A stretch of 7,108 nucleotides of DNA from an uncultured Novosphingobium sp. Its GTDB lineage: Bacteria; Pseudomonadota; Alphaproteobacteria; Sphingomonadales; Sphingomonadaceae. The stretch lies in the NCBI GenBank assembly GCA_938005655.1, contig CALLNA010000136.1:1-7108 (forward strand). The letters are read 5' to 3'. The position numbers were made by a program, and so were the translations under genes. How positions within the stretch are numbered: position 1 is the first letter of the stretch; each line of letters opens with the position of its first letter. The notes beneath the pieces are model-generated. The model was not told where the DNA came from. It ran no database searches and was given only the letters and a program-made list of their open reading frames with translations. Shown here in pieces: positions 1-6,068 of this stretch.

Positions 1-1120
1 CGAAGAAGATGCGGGTCTGGCCGAACATCATCATCAGGATGACCGAGGGCAGCGCGAGGTTGGCGGCAAGGCCGATCAGGTCGCCGGCCCAAGTGTAGTT
101 GATCGAGCGCAGGACGTGGGCCAGCGCTTCCTTCGAACAGACCAGCGGCTCGCTGCCAGAGGCGAGCAGCGCGGCGCACTGGCGGTTGAACTCGGCCGAG
201 CCGGGCGCGACGCCGAGGCCGGTCGGCTGGGCGCCGATCGCGCCGATCGCCCCGGCGGCGACCAGCAGGTAGAAGATCGTGCAGATGCCGAGGCTGCCGA
301 TCAGCCCGATCGGCACGTTGCGCTGCGGATTCTTGGTCTCCTCCGCGGCGGTCGAGACCGCGTCGAAGCCGACATAGGCGAAGAAGATCGAGGAAGCCGC
401 GCCGATGATCCCCATGCCGGTCGTGCCGGTGGGACCGAACCAGCCGTTGGGCGCGAAGGGCGCGAAATGCGCGCGGTCGGCGACGGGCAGCGCGAGGGCG
501 ATGAACATGGTCAGGGCGATGATCTTCACCACCACCAGGATCGCGTTGAAGGTCGCGCTCTCCTTGGTGCCGATCATCAGCAGCCAGGTGACGCCCAGGG
601 CCACGACGATCGCCGGCACGTTGATCAGGCCGGTCGAGAAGTCGGCATGGGGGACCAGGCCGTTCATCGTCCAGGTCGGCCCGGCCTGGAGCAAAGCCGG
701 TAGCTCGAACCCGGTCCAACTCTTGAGCAACCCCATGAAATAGCCGGACCACCCGACCGACACCGCGCTCGCCGCGACCGCATATTCGAGGATCAGCGCC
801 CAGCCCACGGTCCAGGCGACAAGCTCGCCCATCACCGCGTAGTTGTAGGTATAGGCCGAGCCCGAGACCGGCACCATCGAGGCCAGCTCCGAATAGCACA
901 GCGCAGCGACCGCGCAGACGATGCCGGCGACGACGAAACTCCAGATCATGCCCGGCCCGGCCTTCTGCGCCGCGGCGGCGGTCAGGACGAAGATGCCGGT
1001 GCCGATGATCCCGCCGATGCCGAGCATGGTGAGCTGGAAGGCGCCGAGCGAGCGATGGAGCGATTTCTTCTCGGCCGTCGCCAGGATGGCATCGAGCGGT
1101 TTGACGCGACCGAACAACAT
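1..1120 (-). CDS. APC-family amino acid permease, CAT-like (3' end outside window)
   Basis: This is an inner-membrane amino acid transporter of the APC superfamily, cationic amino acid transporter-like branch (GkApcT/YfnA type). Reading down from ATG 1118-1120, 373 codons are visible with no stop, so the C-terminal part (about 100 residues if the length is typical) lies beyond the left edge. Family signatures are clear. The TM1 substrate-binding stretch GIGGIIGTGIFVL spans residues 34-46. PVSGSAYTYNYA spans 84-95, followed by a VSVGWSGYF segment. The TM6 and following loop read GFDAVSTAAEETKNPQRNVP at 251-270. GQTRIFF closes the visible part. A start-site Shine-Dalgarno GGGGAG lies 7 nt upstream. 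A loop at about residues 295-335 is long and carries two cysteines, C315 and C328. The gene is divergent from panB. Substrate is not determinable from sequence: cationic amino acids are not assured, since bacterial CAT homologues often take alanine or branched-chain residues. Confidence 0.93.
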   Translation of the reverse strand, partial: MLFGRVKPLDAILATAEKKSLHRSLGAFQLTMLGIGGIIGTGIFVLTAAAAQKAGPGMIWSFVVAGIVCAVAALCYSELASMVPVSGSAYTYNYAVMGELVAWTVGWALILEYAVAASAVSVGWSGYFMGLLKSWTGFELPALLQAGPTWTMNGLVPHADFSTGLINVPAIVVALGVTWLLMIGTKESATFNAILVVVKIIALTMFIALALPVADRAHFAPFAPNGWFGPTGTTGMGIIGAASSIFFAYVGFDAVSTAAEETKNPQRNVPIGLIGSLGICTIFYLLVAAGAIGAIGAQPTGLGVAPGSAEFNRQCAALLASGSEPLVCSKEALAHVLRSINYTWAGDLIGLAANLALPSVILMMMFGQTRIFF

Positions 1121-1309
1121 TGCGGAGCTCCCCAGCCAAGCGGCGCGCGCAGGGCGGCCGAACCGATGCGGAAGCTAGCGGAGCCGATGAGGTTGGCAAT
1201 AGGCCAGCGACGGGCCGTCCCCAGCATTGTGAGCCTCCCGCCCCTCACTCCCCACCTGCCGCGCCTGCCCCCTTTCGCCGGCCTCGCCCAGCGGCTAGAC
1301 CCCACGCCC
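1121..1309. other. Divergent intergenic region between permease and panB
   Basis: These 189 bp must hold the promoters of both divergent genes. The part nearest the permease holds its Shine-Dalgarno site. On the minus strand TTGCCA (1194-1199), a 16-nt spacer and TAGCTT (1172-1177) form a weak -35/-10 candidate for the permease. Facing panB I find no Shine-Dalgarno and no good promoter. A poor CTAGAC at 1295-1300 sits only 10 bases before the panB ATG, which would suit a leaderless transcript, but the evidence is thin. No clear operator repeat or riboswitch is visible. Confidence 0.4.
1128..1133 (-). promoter_or_regulatory. Shine-Dalgarno site of the permease gene
   Basis: On the minus strand GGGGAG is followed by 7 nt and then ATG at 1118-1120. 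This is a near-ideal ribosome binding site and fixes the permease start. Confidence 0.7.
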
Positions 1310-2179
1310 ATGTCCACGACCTTCCAGCTCGACACCGCGACCAGCCGCGCCAACCCCACGCCCGCGCCGATGAAGCGGCTGACCGTGCCGCTCATCCAGC
1401 GCCGCAAGTTCGAGGGGCGGACCCAGGAACCGCTGGTCATGCTGACCGCTTATACCGCGCGCCAGGCGCAACTCCTCGATCCCCATTGCGACCTGCTGCT
1501 GGTCGGCGACAGCCTGGGCCAGGTGATCTACGGCCTGCCCTCGTCGCTGGCGGTGACGCTCGACATGATGGTCGCCCACGGGGCCGCCGTGGTCCGCGGC
1601 AGCTATCATACGGTCGTGGTCGTCGACATGCCGTTCGGCAGCTACCAGCAGTCGCCGCAGCAGGCCTTCGCCACCGCCAGCCGGATCATGGCCGAGACCG
1701 GCTGCGCCGCGGTCAAGCTCGAAGGCGGGCAGGAGATGGCCGAGACCATCGCCTTCCTGGTCCAGCGCGGCATTCCGGTGATGGCCCATGTCGGGCTCAC
1801 CCCGCAGGCGGTCAACGTGCTCGGCGGCTACGGCGCGCGCGGCAAGAGCCAGCAGGAGCACGAGAAGATCATGGCCGACGGCAAGGCCGTGGCCGACGCC
1901 GGGGCCTTCGCCGTGGTCGTCGAGGGCGTGATCGAGCCGATCGCCGTGGCCCTCACCCAGGCGCTCGACATTCCGACCATCGGCATCGGCGGCTCGGCCC
2001 AGTGCGACGGGCAGGTGCTGGTGGTGGAGGACATGCTCGGCATGTTCGAACGCGTGCCCCGCTTCGTGAAGCGCTATGCCGAGGTCGCCGAGACGATCTC
2101 CGACGCCGCCGCCCGCTATGCGGCCGAGGTCCGGGCGCGGACCTTCCCCGGGCCCGAGCAGACCTACCAGCCGAAGTAG
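1310..2179 (+). CDS. panB: 3-methyl-2-oxobutanoate hydroxymethyltransferase
   Basis: PanB transfers a hydroxymethyl group from 5,10-methylene-tetrahydrofolate to alpha-ketoisovalerate, giving ketopantoate. This is the first committed step of pantothenate and coenzyme A synthesis, in the cytoplasm. The 289-residue product shows the family landmarks in order: LLVGDSLG (Asp67, Mg-binding), VDMPFGSY (Asp106, Mg-binding), VKLEGG (Lys136, Glu138), AHVGLTPQ (160-167), LGGYGARG (171-178), VVVEGV with the presumed catalytic Glu205, PTIGIGGSAQCDGQ (222-235), and a C-terminal TFPGPEQTY. These correspond to E. coli D45, D84, K112, E114 and E181. ATG 1310 gives about 20 more N-terminal residues than E. 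coli PanB (264 aa). ATG 1370 would give 269 aa. I prefer 1310 because this proline-containing leader resembles sphingomonad PanB proteins as I remember them. No Shine-Dalgarno supports either start. panC is not adjacent. A 58-bp gap separates it from the next gene on the same strand. Confidence 0.96.
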   Translation: MSTTFQLDTATSRANPTPAPMKRLTVPLIQRRKFEGRTQEPLVMLTAYTARQAQLLDPHCDLLLVGDSLGQVIYGLPSSLAVTLDMMVAHGAAVVRGSYHTVVVVDMPFGSYQQSPQQAFATASRIMAETGCAAVKLEGGQEMAETIAFLVQRGIPVMAHVGLTPQAVNVLGGYGARGKSQQEHEKIMADGKAVADAGAFAVVVEGVIEPIAVALTQALDIPTIGIGGSAQCDGQVLVVEDMLGMFERVPRFVKRYAEVAETISDAAARYAAEVRARTFPGPEQTYQPK

Positions 2180-2182
2180 CTT

Positions 2183-2196
2183 GCGCGGCGCCGCGC
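2183..2196. repeat. Perfect 14-bp GC palindrome after panB
   Basis: The sequence GCGCGGCGCCGCGC starts 4 bases after the panB stop and equals its own reverse complement. It lacks a T-tract, so it is not a classical terminator. In RNA it would need an unpaired centre, leaving a stem of about 5 bp. It may be chance in such GC-rich DNA. Confidence 0.3.
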
Positions 2197-2224
2197 CTTC
2201 CGCGAGGAGCGAGATCGGCTGACC

Positions 2225-2230
2225 GAGGGA
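2225..2230 (+). promoter_or_regulatory. Shine-Dalgarno site deciding the TTG start of the DUF475 gene
   Basis: GAGGGA is followed by 7 nt and then TTG at 2238-2240. The strong site at ideal spacing supports TTG over the first in-frame ATG at 2310, which would cut away most of the first membrane segment. Confidence 0.7.
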
Positions 2231-2237
2231 AACGCGC

Positions 2238-3284
2238 TTGCTCAAGTTCTACAAGGGATCGATCCTGTTCACGCTGATCTGCCTCGCGGCGGCGGCGTGG
2301 TACGTCTGGATGCAGACCGGGACGCTGACCGGCACGGCCTCATTGCTATGGATCGTCGTGGTCCTCTCGATCCTCGAGGTCTCGCTCTCCTTCGACAACG
2401 CCGTGGTCAACGCCAAGGTGCTGGAGGAGATGGACGAGGTCTGGCAGCGCCGGTTCCTCACCTGGGGCATGGTCATCGCCGTCTTCGGGATGCGGGTGAT
2501 CTTCCCGCTGGCCATCGTCGCCATCGCCGCCGGGCTCGGGCCGGTCGACACGATCAAGCTCTCGCTCAACGATCCCGAGCGCTACGAGGAGATCGTCTCC
2601 AGCGCCCATGTCGGCATCGCCGGCTTCGGCGGGGCCTTCCTGGCGATGGTCGGGCTCAAGTATTTCTTCGATTCCGACAAGGACGTCCACTGGATCAAGG
2701 CGATCGAGGAGCGGCTGAGCAGCTTCGCCCGGATCGAGGCGCTGGAGATCGCGCTGCTGCTGGTCGCGCTCTACCTGATCTCGCTCCTGCTGCCGCAGGA
2801 CGAGGCGCTGACCTTCATCATCGCCGGAACGCTCGGCATCGTCACCTTCATCGCGGTCGAGGCGATCAGCACGATCCTGGAGATGCAGGACGAGGCGCGC
2901 GCCGCGGCGGGAGCCGTGGCCCGTTCGGGCCTCGGCGGGTTCCTCTACCTCAACGTGCTCGATGGCTCGTTCAGCTTCGACGGGGTGATCGGCGCCTTCG
3001 CGCTTTCGAACAACATGGTGGTGATCGCGCTCGGCCTGTCGATCGGCGCGATGTTCGTGCGCTCGATGACGATCATGCTCGTCCAGAAGGGCACCCTGGC
3101 GCAATACCGCTATCTGGAGAACGGCGCGTTCTGGGCGATCGTGACGCTCGGCGTCATCATGCTGCTCTCGGCGAAGTACCACATTCCCGAGGCGGTCACG
3201 GGGCTGATCGGCGCGGTGCTGATCGGGCTGTCGCTATGGTGGTCGGTGCGCTGGCAGAAGCGGCACCCGAACGCCGCCGGCTGA
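2238..3284 (+). CDS. DUF475 / TerC-like integral membrane protein
   Basis: This 348-residue polytopic inner-membrane protein matches the DUF475 family, related to TerC and so to the LysE-like transporter fold. About nine hydrophobic segments are visible, beginning at residues 8-24 and 33-50 and ending at 316-336. Two acidic membrane motifs stand out: SLSFDNAVVNA at 49-59 (Asp53, Asn54) and SFSFDGVIGAF at 244-254 (Asp248), the latter followed by ALSNN. They look like the two halves of an internal duplication, as in TerC, where such Asp residues are thought to bind a metal ion. Relatives of TerC (Alx, MeeF/MeeY) export Mn2+, so metal efflux is a reasonable inference but unproven for DUF475. Soluble charged segments lie at 103-122 and 144-168. 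The start is TTG, supported by GAGGGA 7 nt upstream and by the conserved-looking N-terminal LKFYKGSI. It follows panB by 58 bp on the same strand and may share its transcript. Confidence 0.88.
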   Translation: MLKFYKGSILFTLICLAAAAWYVWMQTGTLTGTASLLWIVVVLSILEVSLSFDNAVVNAKVLEEMDEVWQRRFLTWGMVIAVFGMRVIFPLAIVAIAAGLGPVDTIKLSLNDPERYEEIVSSAHVGIAGFGGAFLAMVGLKYFFDSDKDVHWIKAIEERLSSFARIEALEIALLLVALYLISLLLPQDEALTFIIAGTLGIVTFIAVEAISTILEMQDEARAAAGAVARSGLGGFLYLNVLDGSFSFDGVIGAFALSNNMVVIALGLSIGAMFVRSMTIMLVQKGTLAQYRYLENGAFWAIVTLGVIMLLSAKYHIPEAVTGLIGAVLIGLSLWWSVRWQKRHPNAAG

Positions 3285-3300
3285 CGCGGGCTCAGGCCGG
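3277..3300. terminator. Imperfect hairpin across both stop codons of convergent genes
   Basis: The left arm CCGGCTGA (3277-3284) pairs with the right arm TCA-g-GCCGG (3292-3300), giving 8 base pairs with one bulged G at 3295 and a 7-nt loop. The two stop codons, TGA of the DUF475 gene and TGA of the opposite-strand symporter gene, pair with each other. Because the genes meet with only 7 bp between them, this is the only nearby structure that could end both transcripts. Neither side has a T-tract, so intrinsic termination is doubtful. Confidence 0.3.
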
Positions 3301-4248
3301 GACCTCGAACCTGCGCAGCCGCGTGGCGATCGGCGCGGCCACGATCATCTGGACGAAGTGATAGACCACCAGCGGCAGGATGATGATCCCCGCAGAAGCC
3401 GCCGGGAACAGCACGGTCGCCAGCGGCGCGCCCATCGCCACGCTTTTCTGCCCGCCCGCAAACAGCATCGCGATGCGATCCCCCTTGGAGAGCCTGAGCA
3501 GGCCGCCGAGCAGCCAGGCCCCGCCATAACCGAAGACCATCGCCAGGGCGCAGCCCACCAGCACCCACAGCCAGCCGAACGCGTCGACCTTGGTCCAGAT
3601 CCCTTGAGCCACGGCGCCCGAGAAGGCGACATAGACGGCGATGCCGATCGAACCGCGGTCCATTACCGTGATCAGCGACTTGTGCCCCAGCACCCATTTG
3701 CGGGTGAAGCTCTGCAATATCTGGCCGATGGCGAAGGGCAGCAGCAGCATGGTCATCACCTTGACCAGCTGCTCGCCGTGGAAGGCCACGCCCTGGCTGC
3801 CCGCGAGCAGCGAATAGAGCGGCGCACTGACGAAGACGCCGAGGATGTTGATGAGGGCGGCGGCGACGACCGAGGTCGCGACGTTGCCTCCCGCCAGCGA
3901 GCTGTAGGCCGTGGCCGACTGCACGGTCGAGGGCAGGACCCCCATGTAGAGGAAGCCGATCGCCAGCAGCGGTGGAAGGAAACCCCCGCCGACCTGCCAC
4001 AGTGCCCAGCCCGCCAGGCCCATCGCGCCGAAGACCCAGATCACCAACGGCACGAGCAGGCGATGATTGCCAAGCCCGGCCAGCACCTCGCCGCGCGACA
4101 GGCGCAGGCCGTAGAGCAGGAACAGCAGGAACACCGCTCCGTTGGAGATATCCTGCGCGACCACGCGCGCCTCGCCCGTCACCGGCAGCAGGGTGGCGAG
4201 AATGACGGCAACAAAGATCAGCCGCACCATGGGGTCGAGAAAACGCAT
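3292..4248 (-). CDS. Bile acid:sodium symporter family protein, YfeH/SLC10A7 type
   Basis: This 318-residue, roughly ten-helix inner-membrane protein belongs to the SBF-like branch of the BASS superfamily and resembles E. coli YfeH (about 332 aa). The best evidence is the stretch GFLYMGVLPSTVQSATAYSS (98-117) followed by LAGGNVATS, nearly the YfeH pattern. The C-terminal block LFAGGQKSVAMGAP (262-275), then ATVLFP and a late IILPLVVYH, matches as well. These two conserved stretches are where BASS transporters have their discontinuous helices and sodium sites. The N-terminal MRFLDP echoes the RILDPF start of YfeH, which supports ATG at 4248 over the internal ATG at 4230. The transported solute is unknown for bacterial YfeH-type proteins, so bile acid is not implied. 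It lies 50 bp downstream of the TPR gene in the same direction and converges with the DUF475 gene. No good Shine-Dalgarno is seen. A small inverted repeat abuts the start codon. Confidence 0.92.
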   Translation of the reverse strand: MRFLDPMVRLIFVAVILATLLPVTGEARVVAQDISNGAVFLLFLLYGLRLSRGEVLAGLGNHRLLVPLVIWVFGAMGLAGWALWQVGGGFLPPLLAIGFLYMGVLPSTVQSATAYSSLAGGNVATSVVAAALINILGVFVSAPLYSLLAGSQGVAFHGEQLVKVMTMLLLPFAIGQILQSFTRKWVLGHKSLITVMDRGSIGIAVYVAFSGAVAQGIWTKVDAFGWLWVLVGCALAMVFGYGGAWLLGGLLRLSKGDRIAMLFAGGQKSVAMGAPLATVLFPAASAGIIILPLVVYHFVQMIVAAPIATRLRRFEVPA

Positions 4249-4271
4249 CGGCGCCCAGTGGCGAAGCGCCG
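4249..4271 (-). repeat. Inverted repeat abutting the symporter start codon
   Basis: On the minus strand CGGCGC (from 4271) and GCGCCG (ending at 4249, directly before the ATG) can form a 6-bp stem with an 11-nt loop. In the mRNA this would fold the region where a Shine-Dalgarno should be. A competing small stem, GGCG-CTT-CGCC, overlaps it. Such stems are common by chance at this GC content. Confidence 0.22.
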
Positions 4272-4298
4272 CCCGATTGTCGAGCCCGGAGCGAATGC

Positions 4299-6068
4299 TC
4301 AGAACTGGTTCGCCTTGGCGCTCAACAGCGCCGCCGCCTCGGCCGAAGCCATGGCCGCATAGGCGCGGGTCAGGGCCGCGCTGTCCCGCCGCAGGGCATA
4401 GGCGGCCGCGGCCGCCTGCTCTGCCCCCGGCTTGTCCCCGGTCCTGAGCCGGGCCTCGGCCAGCGCGCCGATCAGCCCAGGATCGCGCGGCGCGCCAAGC
4501 GCCAGGTATTCGAGCAAGGCGCGCGCCCGCGTCCAGTCGCCGCGCCGCGCTGCGCGCCCGGCGGCGAGGCGGCCGAGGTGGGGATCGGCCGGGCTGGCGG
4601 CCAAGTGCGCCTCGACGAGGTTGTCCCCCGCGCGGGACTGCCCGGCACGGTCGAAGGCCAGGGCCATCCGCCCGACGAGATCCGACGTCACCCGCACCCG
4701 CGCCGCGATCCGGTAGCGCTCGATCGCCCCGGCGGCGTCGTTCTGGAGCAGCCGCACGTCGCCCGCCACCGCCTGGACGTCGGCCGAGCCGGGATTGGCG
4801 GCGCGCAGCTTCTCGACGATCTCCCCGGCCAGGGCGAGGTTGCCGCTGCCGAGCAGCTTGCGGACATAGGGCACGCCGTTGCCGATCCGCCCCGGCGTCT
4901 CGGCCCAGTCCGCGGCAAGAGTGCCTGCGTCCTGCCGCTCACCCACCGGCCTCGGCTGGGCGGAAGCCCCGGCATCGGCGCGAGCGAGAAGCGGTGCGGC
5001 AAGATCGCGCTTGCCCGCATCCTCCTGCGCCCGCCCTTGCAGGGTGAGCAGGTAAGGGCTGCCCGCAAGCTCGTCGGGATAGGCCGAGAACAATTGCGCC
5101 CGGTCGCCCGCCACCGCCGCCGCGCGGGCGAGCAGCAGCCGCGCCGGGGCGTTCGCCGGCTGCATCCGGACCAGCCGGTCGAGCCCGTCGATCGCGAGGT
5201 TGGGGTTGCCGGCTTCCAGCTCCAGCGCGCCGCGCAGCAGCATGGCGGCACGCACGTCGGCGAGGCGGTGGCCGGTCCGGCGCAGCAGCGACCGCGCCAG
5301 GGCCGTCTTGCCCGCCCGCGCCGCGAGGACGGCCTGGAGGTAGAGCGCCCGGGCATTGCCGGGGTCGATCGCCAGCATGTGCCGCGTGACCTTCAGCATC
5401 TCCCGCGCCCGACCCAGCTCGCCGAGCGTGGCGGCATATTCGCCGAGGAGCGGCAGGTCGTCGGCCTTGCGCGCGAGACCCGCCTCGAACCACGGCAAGG
5501 CGGGGGCGAGGCCGTACTGGTCGCGGACGAGTTGGCCGCGGAATTCCAGCGTGCGGGGATTGCCGGGATCGAGCGCCAGCGCGTGATCCGCCGCGTCGAC
5601 CGCCTGGACCTGCTCGCCGCCGGCATAGCGCAGGCGGCCGATGTCGACCCAGAGCTGGCCGTCGTCGGGCGTATATTGCAGCGCCCGGTCATAGGCCCGG
5701 CCCGCCGCCGGCAGGTTCCCCTCGGCGCGTTCGAGCCGCCCGAGCATCCGCCAGCCGTAGCTCTCCTGCCCCGCGGCGAACTGCCCCTGCCCGAGCCAGT
5801 CGCGCGCCTTGTCGAGCGCGCCCTGCTTCATCAAGGCATCGCCCATCGCCGCGGCGACCTCCGCGCGGTCCGCGCCGGCGTCCAGCGCCCGGCGCAGCTC
5901 GGCCTCGGCGGCGATGCCGTCGCCCTTGTCGAGCGCGGCGTGGGCTTCGACCATGTAGCCGGCCGCCTCGGGCGAGGCCGCCGACGCCAGGGCCGTGCCG
6001 ATCAGCGCCGCGGCCAGGCAGGCCGCGAGCGCCGTCAGCCTGCCGCCGAGATCACGCGTGGAGATCAT
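4299..6068 (-). CDS. Exported TPR-repeat protein linked to prsR
   Basis: The 589-residue, alanine- and arginine-rich protein consists mostly of tetratricopeptide repeats. I count about fifteen 32-36-residue units with the usual small residues at helix contacts and recurring endings such as ALDPGN (165-170) and AIDPGN (233-238). A Pro/Gly-rich non-TPR linker at about 366-400 separates an N-terminal block from a C-terminal block. Residues 1-31 form an export signal: charged start with R5 and R10, then a hydrophobic core (11-28), and ALASA-A as a probable signal peptidase I site near residue 30. An LAAC sequence (14-17) also fits a lipobox, so lipid anchoring cannot be excluded. ATG 6068 is chosen because it places the signal properly. 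ATG 6086 would add six residues. The start overlaps prsR by 17 bp, implying translational coupling. Family knowledge: prsR neighbours include the TPR lipoprotein PrsT (about 900 aa). This one is much shorter, so I do not assign that name. Inference: a periplasmic scaffold in polysaccharide export or PEP-CTERM sorting. Confidence 0.87.
   Translation of the reverse strand: MISTRDLGGRLTALAACLAAALIGTALASAASPEAAGYMVEAHAALDKGDGIAAEAELRRALDAGADRAEVAAAMGDALMKQGALDKARDWLGQGQFAAGQESYGWRMLGRLERAEGNLPAAGRAYDRALQYTPDDGQLWVDIGRLRYAGGEQVQAVDAADHALALDPGNPRTLEFRGQLVRDQYGLAPALPWFEAGLARKADDLPLLGEYAATLGELGRAREMLKVTRHMLAIDPGNARALYLQAVLAARAGKTALARSLLRRTGHRLADVRAAMLLRGALELEAGNPNLAIDGLDRLVRMQPANAPARLLLARAAAVAGDRAQLFSAYPDELAGSPYLLTLQGRAQEDAGKRDLAAPLLARADAGASAQPRPVGERQDAGTLAADWAETPGRIGNGVPYVRKLLGSGNLALAGEIVEKLRAANPGSADVQAVAGDVRLLQNDAAGAIERYRIAARVRVTSDLVGRMALAFDRAGQSRAGDNLVEAHLAASPADPHLGRLAAGRAARRGDWTRARALLEYLALGAPRDPGLIGALAEARLRTGDKPGAEQAAAAAYALRRDSAALTRAYAAMASAEAAALLSAKANQF

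Noticed and set aside
116..703. 195-codon plus-strand frame opposite the permease
   Set aside because: Its composition is that of an antisense shadow, and the permease frame on the minus strand is continuous through the region.
1194..1209. Sigma-54-like element facing panB (TGGCA with a correctly spaced GC)
   Set aside because: The invariant GG and GC are spaced properly, but about five of the other consensus positions fail. With PrsR nearby it is tempting, yet such matches are expected by chance and panB is not a known RpoN target.
1055..1309. In-frame upstream extension of panB from ATG 1055
   Set aside because: It would add 85 residues without family resemblance and overlap the start of the divergent permease gene. 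It is open only because stops are rare at this GC content.
2183..2196. Palindrome as a rho-independent terminator for panB
   Set aside because: There is no T-tract and the palindrome has no loop, so a stable terminator hairpin is unlikely.
1295..2245. 316-codon minus-strand frame opposite panB
   Set aside because: It is low-complexity His/Gly/Asp-rich sequence with no family signature, while panB on the plus strand is unmistakable.
3358..4362. 334-codon plus-strand frame opposite the symporter gene
   Set aside because: It is Gln/Arg/His/Asp-rich and lacks any domain. The minus strand encodes a clear BASS transporter.
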